A DNA stretch of 64,000 nucleotides from IMG/VR virus record IMGVR_UViG_3300007770_001284, positions 62,001 through 126,000 of that record; one strand, given 5' to 3'. This stretch comes from a virus. Positions within the stretch are counted from its first letter, which is position 1. Each line of letters starts with the position of its first letter. Both the position numbers and the translations under genes were made by a program. Positions 8,545 through 16,393 of the stretch are shown here, one piece after another. Under the pieces are notes generated by a model. That model was not told the origin of the DNA, did no database searches, and worked only from the letters and a program-made list of their open reading frames with translations.

Positions 8545-9396
8545 GTGCACAGTATTATATTGACCATCCATAATGGCGCGAGACGTATGGCTGATGGCGA
8601 AATATTACTGGAAAGAGTGCTAGATGGTCTCATCAATAATTCGGTGGGCGATTATGAATTATTATGTATGCTGGATGGATGTACCGACGGTTCAGAATTA
8701 ATTGTTGAAAAATATATTGATTCGAGTAAGCACTTAGACATTCGTGCAATTATCACACCAGACATATATGAGCTTCGAACAAATAACGTTGGATTTAAAG
8801 CGTCGAAAGGTGAGTATGTCATAGTCGTTCAGGATGATCAAATTGTGACAGAGCCCGGATGGAACCGGCGGATGCAAGAACCATTTGACGTATTTGATGA
8901 TGTCTTCGCAGTAACTGCCAGAACAGCGCACAATTGGATTTTGAATCCTAATAGCAAACATTTTGGAACAGATACGATTTTAGACAATTGTTGGTGTGAT
9001 ATTTTTCTAGCGACAGATCATGCTTATGGGTATCCTATACAGATGACAAATTATAAAAGAGATGAATTTGCTGTGAGAGGGACAGTTAACCGAGGACCCT
9101 TGATGATCAATCATAAAGATTTAAGAAGTATGAATTATCTCGATGATGAGTTCGCTCCTTGTGATATGGACGATCATGACTTAATGTTTAGAGCGTACAA
9201 ACAACTTGGGAAAATTTGCGGCGGTTATCGAATTGGTGTTGAGTCAAAACCAGCCTGGAGTGGGTCGACAGTCAGCGGATCTGTACCGCCATGGGCGCTA
9301 CGATCTCATCACAAAAATTGTAGAATTTTTTATAGTAGAAACAAAGATGTCCTGACTGAACGTCGTATTGTGGAAAATCGTAGAATTACTCATTAA
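8545..9396 (+). CDS. Glycosyltransferase family 2 protein
   Basis: This inverting GT-A glycosyltransferase has 283 residues. The N-terminus HSIILTIHNGA is the GT2 first strand. It is followed by MLDGCTDGSELIVEKY, then GFKASKGEYVIVVQDDQI, where the QDD acidic pair forms the metal/UDP-sugar site. MDDHDLMFRAY near residue 210 matches the ED-type catalytic base region of GT2 enzymes. No transmembrane helices are seen, so it should be cytosolic or peripheral. The start is GTG at 8545, nine bases after the dehydrogenase stop, with GAGGA upstream. Donor and acceptor are unknown, although the neighbouring UDP-sugar dehydrogenase could provide a UDP-uronic acid donor. Confidence 0.83.
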   Translation: MHSIILTIHNGARRMADGEILLERVLDGLINNSVGDYELLCMLDGCTDGSELIVEKYIDSSKHLDIRAIITPDIYELRTNNVGFKASKGEYVIVVQDDQIVTEPGWNRRMQEPFDVFDDVFAVTARTAHNWILNPNSKHFGTDTILDNCWCDIFLATDHAYGYPIQMTNYKRDEFAVRGTVNRGPLMINHKDLRSMNYLDDEFAPCDMDDHDLMFRAYKQLGKICGGYRIGVESKPAWSGSTVSGSVPPWALRSHHKNCRIFYSRNKDVLTERRIVENRRITH

Positions 9397-9420
9397 AAAT
9401 GGAGCAAGGATTTATAGACC

Positions 9421-10158
9421 ATGATTGATCTAACCAGAGGATTTGTCTTTATTCACATTGGTAATTGTGCAGGGACAAGTATAGAATACTCCTTACGTGC
9501 TCCATCGACCGAGCTGGTCCCCTGGGATAACAAAGGCGCTACACAGCACCTTACATATTCTGAAATTAAACGCTGGTATTTGGTTCGAGCCTCCCGACCT
9601 GGCCCAATTGGTAAGCATTTGGTACCAGATATATACGCTAAATTCGATAGCTTGTTTAAGTTTACAGTCATAAGAAACCCATGGGATAGAATGGTTGCGA
9701 AATATAGACATGAAGCAAGGCCTTGGAACCAGTGGCTCGAGATTTGCAAAAGCGGTGTGAAAGCAGGGCCCTCATTTAAAGAATTTCTTTTGGGGAGCAA
9801 AGATTGGAATGTTCATGATTTAAACGACCCATTGTTCGACCACCGCCACTGGGCACCATTCCTTAATTGGTTTGGGAAAGATGACCTAAATTTTTATATA
9901 GGGTTTGATAATCTGGACGAAGATTATCAAAAAGTGTGTGGAATACTGGGTATACAAGATGCTCCCTTAAAAGATTTATTTCCAGATATAGGCGGACCAA
10001 TTAGGGCTCCAAATAGGAAATTAGACGAAAGAGGTAATGCACGACGACATTACAGCTATTATTATGATCAAGAGTCAATAGATTTTATTGCAAAAAGATT
10101 TAAAGAAGACATTGATTTTTTTGGGTTTGAATTTGAAGACAAACGACATGCTAAATAA
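9421..10158 (+). CDS. Sulfotransferase family protein (Sulfotransfer_2-like)
   Basis: This probably transfers sulfate from PAPS to a glycan hydroxyl. The 245-residue protein begins with FVFIHIGNCAGTSIEYSL, which corresponds to the 5'-phosphosulfate-binding loop (normally HIPKTAGTS). FTVIRNPWDRMVAKYRH is the 3'-phosphate-binding motif with the conserved R-x-P-x-x-R. The oddity is that the catalytic lysine position of the 5' loop (PK) reads GN here, so activity could be altered or lost. No transmembrane anchor is present, unlike Golgi homologues. A second sulfotransferase lies at 10821, separated by one methyltransferase-like gene. A good ribosome site (GGAGCAAGGA) precedes the ATG. Confidence 0.8.
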   Translation: MIDLTRGFVFIHIGNCAGTSIEYSLRAPSTELVPWDNKGATQHLTYSEIKRWYLVRASRPGPIGKHLVPDIYAKFDSLFKFTVIRNPWDRMVAKYRHEARPWNQWLEICKSGVKAGPSFKEFLLGSKDWNVHDLNDPLFDHRHWAPFLNWFGKDDLNFYIGFDNLDEDYQKVCGILGIQDAPLKDLFPDIGGPIRAPNRKLDERGNARRHYSYYYDQESIDFIAKRFKEDIDFFGFEFEDKRHAK

Positions 10159-10188
10159 TCATTGGATTGTTGAGAATAGGAGAATAAA

Positions 10189-10833
10189 ATGAGCTTTGCT
10201 GAGTATTTCAAGAAAGAGTTTTATAACAGGCTGCTTAGTCCGAATCACCCTGCAACTGTGCCGCGTGATAGAGCGAGTTGTTTATTGAAGATATTTGAGT
10301 TACTAGATGAAAAAAAGAGTAATGGTCAAAATTATTTTCGTATAGTAGAAACGGGTACAACTCGTCCTGACCATGGACACTTGTGTTTTGGTGATGATGG
10401 GTGCGGTACTTACATTTTTGATAAATTTGTAAACCATTATGATGGGGAAGTATTGTCTGTTGATATCGATGAAAAAAATTGTCGGTACTCTAATGCTCTG
10501 ACATCTGAGAAAACGAAGGTATTCTGTCAAGATTCTGTTGAGATGTTATGGTCTTTACCCGTTGACTTTAAGATTGATTTTCTTTATCTCGATTCTTTTG
10601 ATTTTTCCGCTGAAGACCCCCACCCTTCGATGCTTCATCATGTGAAGGAGCTTTGCGCTGTTATGAAAAATTTAAATCCAGGTGCTTTAATTGTGGTTGA
10701 TGATCATAACGTCGTTGATGATGAGTCTTCGCCAGAGGGTAAAATAGGAAAAGGCTCTTATGTAAAAGACTTCATGTGTAATATAGGCGCGGAGCTGCTT
10801 TTTGAAGGATACCAGATTGGGTGGAAGCTGTGA
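10189..10833 (+). CDS. Methyltransferase-like protein, paralogue of the 2429 gene
   Basis: This 214-residue protein is a near copy, at protein level, of the N-terminal half of the gene at 2429-3826. Both begin MSFA(D/E)YFK, share VETGT with RPDHGHLCFG or RADHGHLCFG, share YIFDKFVNHYDGEVLSVDI, and end with YQIGW. The fold suggested is a class I SAM-dependent methyltransferase-like domain, with a glycine-poor first loop and the acidic motif LYLDSFDFS. Lacking the second domain of the longer paralogue, it represents the stand-alone form. It lies between the two sulfotransferases and overlaps the second by 13 nt. A glycan-modifying role is inferred from position only. The substrate is unknown. 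Confidence 0.6.
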   Translation: MSFAEYFKKEFYNRLLSPNHPATVPRDRASCLLKIFELLDEKKSNGQNYFRIVETGTTRPDHGHLCFGDDGCGTYIFDKFVNHYDGEVLSVDIDEKNCRYSNALTSEKTKVFCQDSVEMLWSLPVDFKIDFLYLDSFDFSAEDPHPSMLHHVKELCAVMKNLNPGALIVVDDHNVVDDESSPEGKIGKGSYVKDFMCNIGAELLFEGYQIGWKL

Positions 10834-11609
10834 CTTGGGGCCCCACTATAGTCTATTATCTAGATGAGCTTAAAATTGCTTATATAGAGATAAAAAAAGC
10901 CGGTTGCACGACTGTCAAGACCTCCCTTGCGAATTATCTTCTTGAAATTGCTGGGGGGTTAGGCCATCACCAAAAATATAAGCCCAATATAGACGGTGTT
11001 GATTACAATTACGGAACATCGATTCATGATGAGTATTTTACGTGGGCCGGGCAATGGAACAGAGTCCAGTCTTTAGGTGATGATTGGACTGTGTTTACTA
11101 TTGCAAGAGAACCAATCGAGAGGTTTGTTTCTGCATTCTATTCCAACGCAGATAGACCATTTTTATACTCGGATATTAACGAGTATATTACAAATCATTT
11201 CTTATATGAAGATGGTTTACTTTCGACCGTGGGCCACAAAAAAATAAATTTGCATAAATTTCGAGAGGATGGTCATATAGTACCGCAGCACAAAATTTTA
11301 GCCAACGTCTCGGCGCGCATCGACTATATAGGGCACTTAGATGATATGGATTCAGCTTCACATTACATAAGCAGCGTTATACGTGATGATAATTTTAAGT
11401 TTGTTCATGCAAATGCCCGTCCATTAAAAAAGCTCAGCGATGATCGCTTTGGACAACCTCGCGAGAAACGGAATTTCGGATGGCCCCGCTTGACAAAAGA
11501 GTCATTGGATATTTTGTTAGAGTTTGGATATAGACAAGATTATGAACTTTTTGATAGGTACGATCCGGAAAAATGGTTACACAATGTATGGGACGGAATT
11601 ATAAGATAG
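10821..11609 (+). CDS. Sulfotransferase family protein (Sulfotransfer_2-like)
   Basis: This second PAPS-dependent sulfotransferase-like protein has 262 residues. IEIKKAGCTTVKTSL is the 5'-phosphosulfate loop and, unlike the upstream paralogue, keeps lysines at the catalytic position. FTIAREPIERFVSAFYSN is the 3'-phosphate motif, matching R-x-P-x-x-R-x-x-S. The C-terminal stretch FGWPRLTKESLDILLEFGY with YRQDYELFDRY is typical of Sulfotransfer_2 proteins. The start is GTG at 10821, overlapping the previous gene. A GTG nine bases further on is an equally possible start. With the gene at 9421 this predicts sulfation of the glycan, using host PAPS, since no PAPS synthase is seen in the window. 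Confidence 0.82.
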   Translation: MEAVTWGPTIVYYLDELKIAYIEIKKAGCTTVKTSLANYLLEIAGGLGHHQKYKPNIDGVDYNYGTSIHDEYFTWAGQWNRVQSLGDDWTVFTIAREPIERFVSAFYSNADRPFLYSDINEYITNHFLYEDGLLSTVGHKKINLHKFREDGHIVPQHKILANVSARIDYIGHLDDMDSASHYISSVIRDDNFKFVHANARPLKKLSDDRFGQPREKRNFGWPRLTKESLDILLEFGYRQDYELFDRYDPEKWLHNVWDGIIR

Positions 11610-12394
11610 CGAACGCTTTGGAAGACATACGCATAGCCGCGTATTTTGGTGGACTGGGTGACAGCCTGCAATTTTCGACGCTTCCAGAACTATTTTCTGA
11701 AGCGGGACACGATGTTTATGTTTGGGACAAAGCATACTTCAGAAATCCTGAGATAAAAGAGCTTGTGTGGGACTGTAATCCTTTTGTGAAGGGAGAGAGA
11801 GCAGGACAATGGAATGCTGGAGACATCCCCGGGCTAAAGTATGAAAATTTATCTGGTAATGTTATCTCTAACTGGGAAACGTTGTTTGGGTTCAAGCCAA
11901 CAAACAAATACCCAAAAATATATTACGAGCCAAAAGATACAAGCAAGGCTAGAAATTCTATTTTGCTAGACTTAACATCAATATCTGGTGATTATCGAGG
12001 CTATTCCGTGTCGGAAGCCGTGGATAAACTGGTTTCTATGTATCCTGGAAGAAGCATATACCAATTGACATTTCACAACTCTTTGAACAACCCTCCAGCA
12101 AGCAATAAAATACAAGAACCATGGAGTAGTCCAAATAATCAAAGATTTTTGTACAATGATTTTGAAAGTGAAAAGATTGTGGTGAATTCGATATTCGAAT
12201 ATTGCGATATGATTTATTCTAGTGATGTTTTTATCACGCTTCATTCAGGGGGTCATGCAGTTTCTAGTGCGATCAAAGAATATAACAGCGATTTAGAGGT
12301 TCACTCTATAATTCGAAAAGTCGATTATGATTACTGCATTCCTCGTGGATTCTTTTTATTCGATAATATCAAATACTCTGTAATTGCCAGGTAA
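11588..12394 (+). CDS. Probable GT-B glycosyltransferase, GT9 (heptosyltransferase)-like
   Basis: This is a divergent protein of 268 residues counted from the ATG at 11588. An ATG at 11573 would add five residues and lengthen the overlap with the sulfotransferase. The N-terminus IAAYFGGLGDSLQFSTLP resembles the GT9 first strand and loop, where heptosyltransferases have a GLGDxxxxTP pattern. Near residue 220 SSDVFITLHSGGHAVSSAI resembles the GT9 C-terminal donor-site segment (D-x-x-x-x-x-D/H-S-G). It immediately precedes the heptose-type adenylyltransferase gene, which fits a transferase that uses ADP-heptose, but the similarity is weak. A structure-based search is needed to accept this call. 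Confidence 0.45.
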   Translation: MGRNYKIANALEDIRIAAYFGGLGDSLQFSTLPELFSEAGHDVYVWDKAYFRNPEIKELVWDCNPFVKGERAGQWNAGDIPGLKYENLSGNVISNWETLFGFKPTNKYPKIYYEPKDTSKARNSILLDLTSISGDYRGYSVSEAVDKLVSMYPGRSIYQLTFHNSLNNPPASNKIQEPWSSPNNQRFLYNDFESEKIVVNSIFEYCDMIYSSDVFITLHSGGHAVSSAIKEYNSDLEVHSIIRKVDYDYCIPRGFFLFDNIKYSVIAR

Positions 12395-12398
12395 TAAA

Positions 12399-12797
12399 TT
12401 GGACAGACATATTTCAAGAAAGGTTGTTTTTACAAATGGGTGTTTCGATATTTTGCACAGGGGACATATAGAGCTCCTACGCTATTGTAACTCTTTGGGG
12501 TACGTTATTGTTGGGTTAAATAGTGATACTAGCGTGAAGAAGTTGAAAGGTAATGGACGACCTTTTTTTTCTCAAGACGATCGAAAATTCATGCTTGAGG
12601 CATGTAGATACGTAGACGAAGTCCGTATTTTTGACGGTGATACGCCATTAGAGATGGTAAAAAATATTTCACCCGATGTGATGGTTAAGGGCGGTGATTA
12701 CGCGCCAGAAGAAGTCGCCGGGAGTGAAGTATGTGAAGTTAAGATATTCAAATTTATCGGTGGTTATTCTACAACAAAAATTCTAGAGAGAGGTTAG
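12399..12797 (+). CDS. Heptose-1-phosphate adenylyltransferase-like (HldE C-terminal domain type)
   Basis: This 132-residue nucleotidyltransferase is very similar in motif order to the C-terminal domain of HldE (RfaE), which makes ADP-D-glycero-beta-D-manno-heptose. It has FTNGCFDILHRGH with the HxGH catalytic motif (H20, H23), then GLNSDTSVKKLKG, DTPLEMVKNISPD, VKGGDYAPEEVAGSE and YSTTKIL. These segments follow HldE-C in order and favour it over TagD-type cytidylyltransferases. A TTG start at 12399 is preferred because AGGT (12389-12392) is well placed. A TTG at 12384 is an alternative. The matching kinase domain is a separate gene at 16893, so the usual bifunctional enzyme is split here. 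Confidence 0.86.
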   Translation: MDRHISRKVVFTNGCFDILHRGHIELLRYCNSLGYVIVGLNSDTSVKKLKGNGRPFFSQDDRKFMLEACRYVDEVRIFDGDTPLEMVKNISPDVMVKGGDYAPEEVAGSEVCEVKIFKFIGGYSTTKILERG

Positions 12798-12799
12798 AG

Positions 12800-13159
12800 T
12801 TGTCAACTTCATTAGAGATCAAATTTGTACCGAAAGGGTGGGGATTTGAGAAGTGGATTGTTAATTGCGATGAGTATTGCGGAAAGCTCCTGTATTTCGT
12901 TAGGGGGAAGTGTTGTTCTTGGCATTACCATGAGTTAAAAGACGAGGTGTTTTATGTCCAGTCGGGCCGAGTTTTAGTCAAGTACTCTGAGGGTGATGAC
13001 ATAAATGAAGCAGATGAAGTTGTTCTGGGCCCTGGCCAAAATTTTCATGTCTATAGGGGTCTTCGCCACAGAGTGATAGCTTTAGAAGACACAGAGCTTT
13101 TTGAATTTTCTACGCAACATTTTGATAGTGATAGTCTTAGGATTGAAAAGGGTGACTGA
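12800..13159 (+). CDS. Cupin-domain sugar isomerase-like protein
   Basis: This 119-residue single-domain cupin begins at TTG (12800), two bases after the adenylyltransferase stop, with AGAGAGG upstream. Metal-binding residues are visible: H42 and H44 in SWHYHELKD, E49, and a late histidine (H90) in YRGLRHRV. The pattern SWHYHELKDEVFYVQSG is shared with mannose-6-phosphate isomerase C-terminal domains and D-lyxose isomerase-like proteins. In sugar clusters such proteins isomerise or epimerise sugar phosphates or bind a metal for them. An intriguing possibility is that it performs an isomerase step near sedoheptulose phosphate, in place of the missing GmhA, but this is speculation. Confidence 0.72.
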   Translation: MSTSLEIKFVPKGWGFEKWIVNCDEYCGKLLYFVRGKCCSWHYHELKDEVFYVQSGRVLVKYSEGDDINEADEVVLGPGQNFHVYRGLRHRVIALEDTELFEFSTQHFDSDSLRIEKGD

Positions 13160-13813
13160 ATGCGCAGAGTTTTGATTACCGGTTGTAGCAGGGGTCTTGG
13201 AAAACACCTCATGAATCATTTTGATTTAAATGATTGTGAAGTTTTTAGGCATACTCGACAGCCTCTAAGCGGAAAAAACCAGTTAGCGGGTGATATAAAC
13301 GCTGATAATTTTTGTGATAATTTGGAAGCATTCGTGGAGGCCAACCAAATTGAGGTTTTTGTGAACAATGCTGCTATCCACAGCCCTCGCGCTTTTCTAG
13401 AATATAGTGAAGCAGATATCAAGGATGTTTTGAACACAAATTTAGTGTCTCAAATATTGATGATACAACGTGTATATAGGATTTTTAAAAAGCGTAATAA
13501 AGGCACAATAGTCAATATTAATTCTCTTGCCGGGCGAGGTCCGTCTGCCAACGAAACGGTGTATTGCGCAAGCAAATACGGTCTAAGAGGGTTTTCTGAG
13601 TCTTTGCAAATCGAGTCGATTGGAACCGATATAAAGATTCTTGATTTTTATCCAGGAGCAATGAAAACTGGCATGTGCAAAAACAGAAGCAATTATGACG
13701 ACCTCATGGACCCGGACGAAGTCGCAGAAACGATTGTTAATATTGTCTTAAAAGAAAGAACTACAATTCTTCCGACAGAAACGATAATTCGTCGATTTTT
13801 GTCAGGAAAGTAA
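13160..13813 (+). CDS. Short-chain dehydrogenase/reductase
   Basis: This 217-residue classical SDR oxidises or reduces a hydroxyl/carbonyl group with NAD(P). It has the cofactor loop ITGCSRGLGKH (TGxxxGxG), VNNAAIHSP (the NNAG-equivalent stabilising motif), a catalytic serine in NINSLAGRG, and YCASK giving Y135 and K139. Arginine in the loop after TGCS suggests NADP(H) preference, which is an inference. It follows the cupin gene directly (stop at 13159, ATG at 13160) and precedes an MDR dehydrogenase, so the two redox enzymes could perform sequential oxidation and reduction of a sugar. The substrate is unknown. Confidence 0.85.
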   Translation: MRRVLITGCSRGLGKHLMNHFDLNDCEVFRHTRQPLSGKNQLAGDINADNFCDNLEAFVEANQIEVFVNNAAIHSPRAFLEYSEADIKDVLNTNLVSQILMIQRVYRIFKKRNKGTIVNINSLAGRGPSANETVYCASKYGLRGFSESLQIESIGTDIKILDFYPGAMKTGMCKNRSNYDDLMDPDEVAETIVNIVLKERTTILPTETIIRRFLSGK

Positions 13814-13823
13814 GGAAATGATT

Positions 13824-14834
13824 ATGAGAGCAGCAATTTTAGAAAAGCTTAATTCTCCACTGACCATCAGAGAGGTTGAACTAACCCCCTTGAAGGTTGG
13901 TCAAGTGCTGGTTAGGATATTAGTAAGCGGGTTATGTGGCGCGCAGTTGCACGAAATAAGGGGACACAAGGGTAACGCAAAATTTCTACCGCACTTAATG
14001 GGACACGAGGGCTGTGGTATTGTTGAGAGCATCGGTAGCGGTGTGACAACAGTTTCCCCGGGTGATAAGGTGGTGATGCACTGGAGGCCCAGTACAGGTA
14101 TCGAAGCGCCATTCCCTGAATACATCCTTAATGGAAAAAAAATAAGCAGCGGAAAGGTAACAACGTTAAGCGAATACTCGATTGTTTCTGAAAACAGATT
14201 GACTGTTGTTCCTCCAGACACTCCCGATAATTTTTGCGCTTTGCTTGGGTGTGGATTGACAACAGCGCTTGGAATTATAGACAACGAAATAGATCTTAAA
14301 ATGGGCGAAAGTGTACTGGTTGTTGGATGCGGAGGTGTGGGGCTGAACCTAATACAAGGTGCAAAGCTAAAGAGCGCTTATCCAATTATCGCTGTTGACG
14401 TTTCCGAAGATAAGCGTATAAAAACCCTCGAGGTCGGTGCATCAACCTTTATTAATCCGCTTAAAGATGATATGACTGCTATTTCTGTCGATGTCATTAT
14501 AGACACAACAGGAAATTCAAGGGTGATTGGCTCTATGGTTCATCATCTTTCTAAAAACGGTAGAATTGTTCTTGTGGGACAGCCCTCCCCAGAAGAAGAA
14601 CTAACTATCCCTAATGGCGTTACTCTTTTTGGTGGCTCTGGAAAATCTATTAAAGCTAGCCAGGGTGGAAAAACTAATCCAGCTGAAGATATACCTCGGT
14701 ATGTTAAGATGCACGATGCAGGTCTCCTAGACGTTGATAAAATTGTTACTCATACATTTACGCTAGAGCAAGTCAATGAAGCGTTTGATCTTTTGCAAAC
14801 GGGTACTGCTGGTCGAATTATGGTGAAGATGTGA
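13824..14834 (+). CDS. Zinc-type alcohol dehydrogenase-like protein (MDR family)
   Basis: This 336-residue medium-chain dehydrogenase has catalytic-zinc residues C38 (GLCGAQLHEIRG) and H61-E62 (GHEGCGIVESIG). A further cysteine, in CALLGCGLTTALG, is the usual third ligand region. The Rossmann motif is VVGCGGVGLNLIQGA. The loop that normally holds four structural-zinc cysteines (about residues 85-115) has none, as in some sugar-cluster MDRs. The ATG at 13824 is chosen because AAGGA (13812-13816) lies seven bases before it. The ATG at 13818 is too close. It probably oxidises or reduces a polyol or keto-sugar. The stop overlaps the next GTG start. Confidence 0.82.
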   Translation: MRAAILEKLNSPLTIREVELTPLKVGQVLVRILVSGLCGAQLHEIRGHKGNAKFLPHLMGHEGCGIVESIGSGVTTVSPGDKVVMHWRPSTGIEAPFPEYILNGKKISSGKVTTLSEYSIVSENRLTVVPPDTPDNFCALLGCGLTTALGIIDNEIDLKMGESVLVVGCGGVGLNLIQGAKLKSAYPIIAVDVSEDKRIKTLEVGASTFINPLKDDMTAISVDVIIDTTGNSRVIGSMVHHLSKNGRIVLVGQPSPEEELTIPNGVTLFGGSGKSIKASQGGKTNPAEDIPRYVKMHDAGLLDVDKIVTHTFTLEQVNEAFDLLQTGTAGRIMVKM

Positions 14835-15643
14835 GTGGTAGCGTTCAAAGATTTTTAGAAGAAATTAAGATTTATGATTGCGGGTTTCAAAAAATAAGAA
14901 TCGGAAACAAGTCAGACGGTGGATATGTTGCTCTTCATGAAATCTGTGAAAATACCAGAACACTATACGCTTTCGGCGTAGAGGATAATATTACGTTTGA
15001 ACAGGATTTTGTAGATAAGTTCCCACACACAGCTGTGAAATTATTCGACCACACAGTCGATAGGCTACCAGCAGAACACCCCAATTTTGCTTTTATTAAA
15101 AAAGGAATTGCCGCAAAAAAGTCAGATCAATTTTTAGCATTGTCAGACATGATTGATTCTGAGGTCGGTGGTTTGACTATTAAGATGGATATTGAGTGGG
15201 ATGAATGGGCAACGCTAGCATCTCTTAGTAGCAAGCAATTGAAAAAGATTGATCAGTTATTAGTTGAATTTCATTTAATCGCTGTGGACACTGATGAAAA
15301 ATTTATTGCCAATCCCAACGATGACTACGGGCTAACTCCTTATTTTGATTCATTTTATAGATCAGTTTATCAGAAGATAAATGTTGGATTGTTTGACATG
15401 TATTACGATGTGATGAAGACCCTTAATGAAAATTTTTACGCTTTTCATATCCACCCAAATAATTCTTTGGGAAAGATTAACGTCGATGGGCATTGTTTTC
15501 CTCCGCTTATTGAAGTAAGTTTTGTGAGAAAAGCGCTGGTAAAAGATGTCAGCGCTTCAACGTGTAATTTTCCTATATCGGGATTAGATTTTCCAAATAA
15601 ACCTTACAAAAAAGAAATTCAAGATTATTATCCATTAGCTTGA
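14831..15643 (+). CDS. Methyltransferase-like protein (METTL24/Methyltransf_22 type)
   Basis: This 270-residue protein has the pattern RIGNKSDGGYVALHE followed by LYAFGVEDNITFEQDF. That is the R-x-G-x-x-x-D-G-G-Y-V and S/A-F-G-x-x-D-x-x-F-E signature of the Methyltransf_22 (METTL24-like) and FkbM-related group. TIKMDIEWDEWATL is the acidic substrate or metal site (D-x-E) characteristic of the same group. The start is GTG at 14831, overlapping the TGA of the preceding dehydrogenase gene (GTGA). It probably methylates a sugar hydroxyl or carboxyl, but the family is poorly characterised. Its place inside the heptose-type sub-cluster (12.4-18.4 kb) suggests the same product. Confidence 0.7.
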   Translation: MSGSVQRFLEEIKIYDCGFQKIRIGNKSDGGYVALHEICENTRTLYAFGVEDNITFEQDFVDKFPHTAVKLFDHTVDRLPAEHPNFAFIKKGIAAKKSDQFLALSDMIDSEVGGLTIKMDIEWDEWATLASLSSKQLKKIDQLLVEFHLIAVDTDEKFIANPNDDYGLTPYFDSFYRSVYQKINVGLFDMYYDVMKTLNENFYAFHIHPNNSLGKINVDGHCFPPLIEVSFVRKALVKDVSASTCNFPISGLDFPNKPYKKEIQDYYPLA

Positions 15644-15652
15644 GGGGAAAGA

Positions 15653-16393
15653 ATGCTGAACAAAAGATCAAAACAGATAAGACGCGAAACCATAAAGCTA
15701 TCCAAAGCAAACGGTGGCTATCATTACGGTGGTTGTTTTTCCGCTGTTGAATTGTTGGTTTCTTTATACGATTATGTGTTAACAGACAACGACAAATTTA
15801 TCTTAAGTAAGGGTCATGCTTGCTGGCCCTATTATGTTTTATTGAGAGAGAGGGGATTCAATCCAAGGTTACAGGGTCACCCCACACTAGACGAAAAGAA
15901 CGGAATTCATTATACCACCGGTAGTGAGGGGCATGGTTTTCCAGCCGCGATAGGAATGGCGCTAGCTAGAAAAATGAAAAACAAGCCCGGGAAAATATAC
16001 GTGATTGTAGGCGATGGAGAGTGTCAGGAGGGAACGACATGGGAATCGTTGCTGCTAGCAGCGCATTACAAGCTAGACAATCTTGTCATAATAGCTGACT
16101 GGAACGGGATACAGGGATCTGGATATACGAAAGACATTTTGCCTATTCCGAATATGGAAAAAGTTACAGCGCTTCTTGGATGGCATGTTTCACAAGTTGA
16201 TGGACATTCTTATGCTGAAATCTTGGCTGCTCTAGAGGAACACGAAAAAGATAAGCCCAGATTTATAATAGCTAATACGATAAAGGGGAAAGGAGTCAGC
16301 TATATGGAGAACCAACCATGTTGGCACGCTCAGTGGCCGGCCCCTGATTATGAAGAACAGGCGATGAAAGAGCTGGAGGATTGTGAAGAATGA
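15653..16393 (+). CDS. Transketolase N-terminal subunit
   Basis: This is the thiamine-diphosphate-binding (PP) domain of a two-subunit transketolase. The 246-residue protein has KANGGYHYGGCFSAVELL, ILSKGHACWPYYVLL, TTGSEGHGFPAAIGMA, and the ThDP/metal motif VGDGECQEGTTWESLL leading to IIADWN. GKGVSYMENQPCWH at the C-terminus supplies the active-site histidine. Length matches stand-alone TktA-type subunits. It is translationally coupled to the Pyr-domain subunit (ATGA overlap at 16390). Transketolase moves two-carbon units between sugar phosphates and could supply sedoheptulose-7-phosphate, the precursor of ADP-heptose, or a rarer ketose. Confidence 0.9.
   Translation: MLNKRSKQIRRETIKLSKANGGYHYGGCFSAVELLVSLYDYVLTDNDKFILSKGHACWPYYVLLRERGFNPRLQGHPTLDEKNGIHYTTGSEGHGFPAAIGMALARKMKNKPGKIYVIVGDGECQEGTTWESLLLAAHYKLDNLVIIADWNGIQGSGYTKDILPIPNMEKVTALLGWHVSQVDGHSYAEILAALEEHEKDKPRFIIANTIKGKGVSYMENQPCWHAQWPAPDYEEQAMKELEDCEE

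Noticed and set aside
16390-16393. Frameshift breaking a single transketolase gene
   Set aside because: The junction is a clean ATGA overlap at the normal boundary between PP and Pyr domains, as in two-subunit transketolases.
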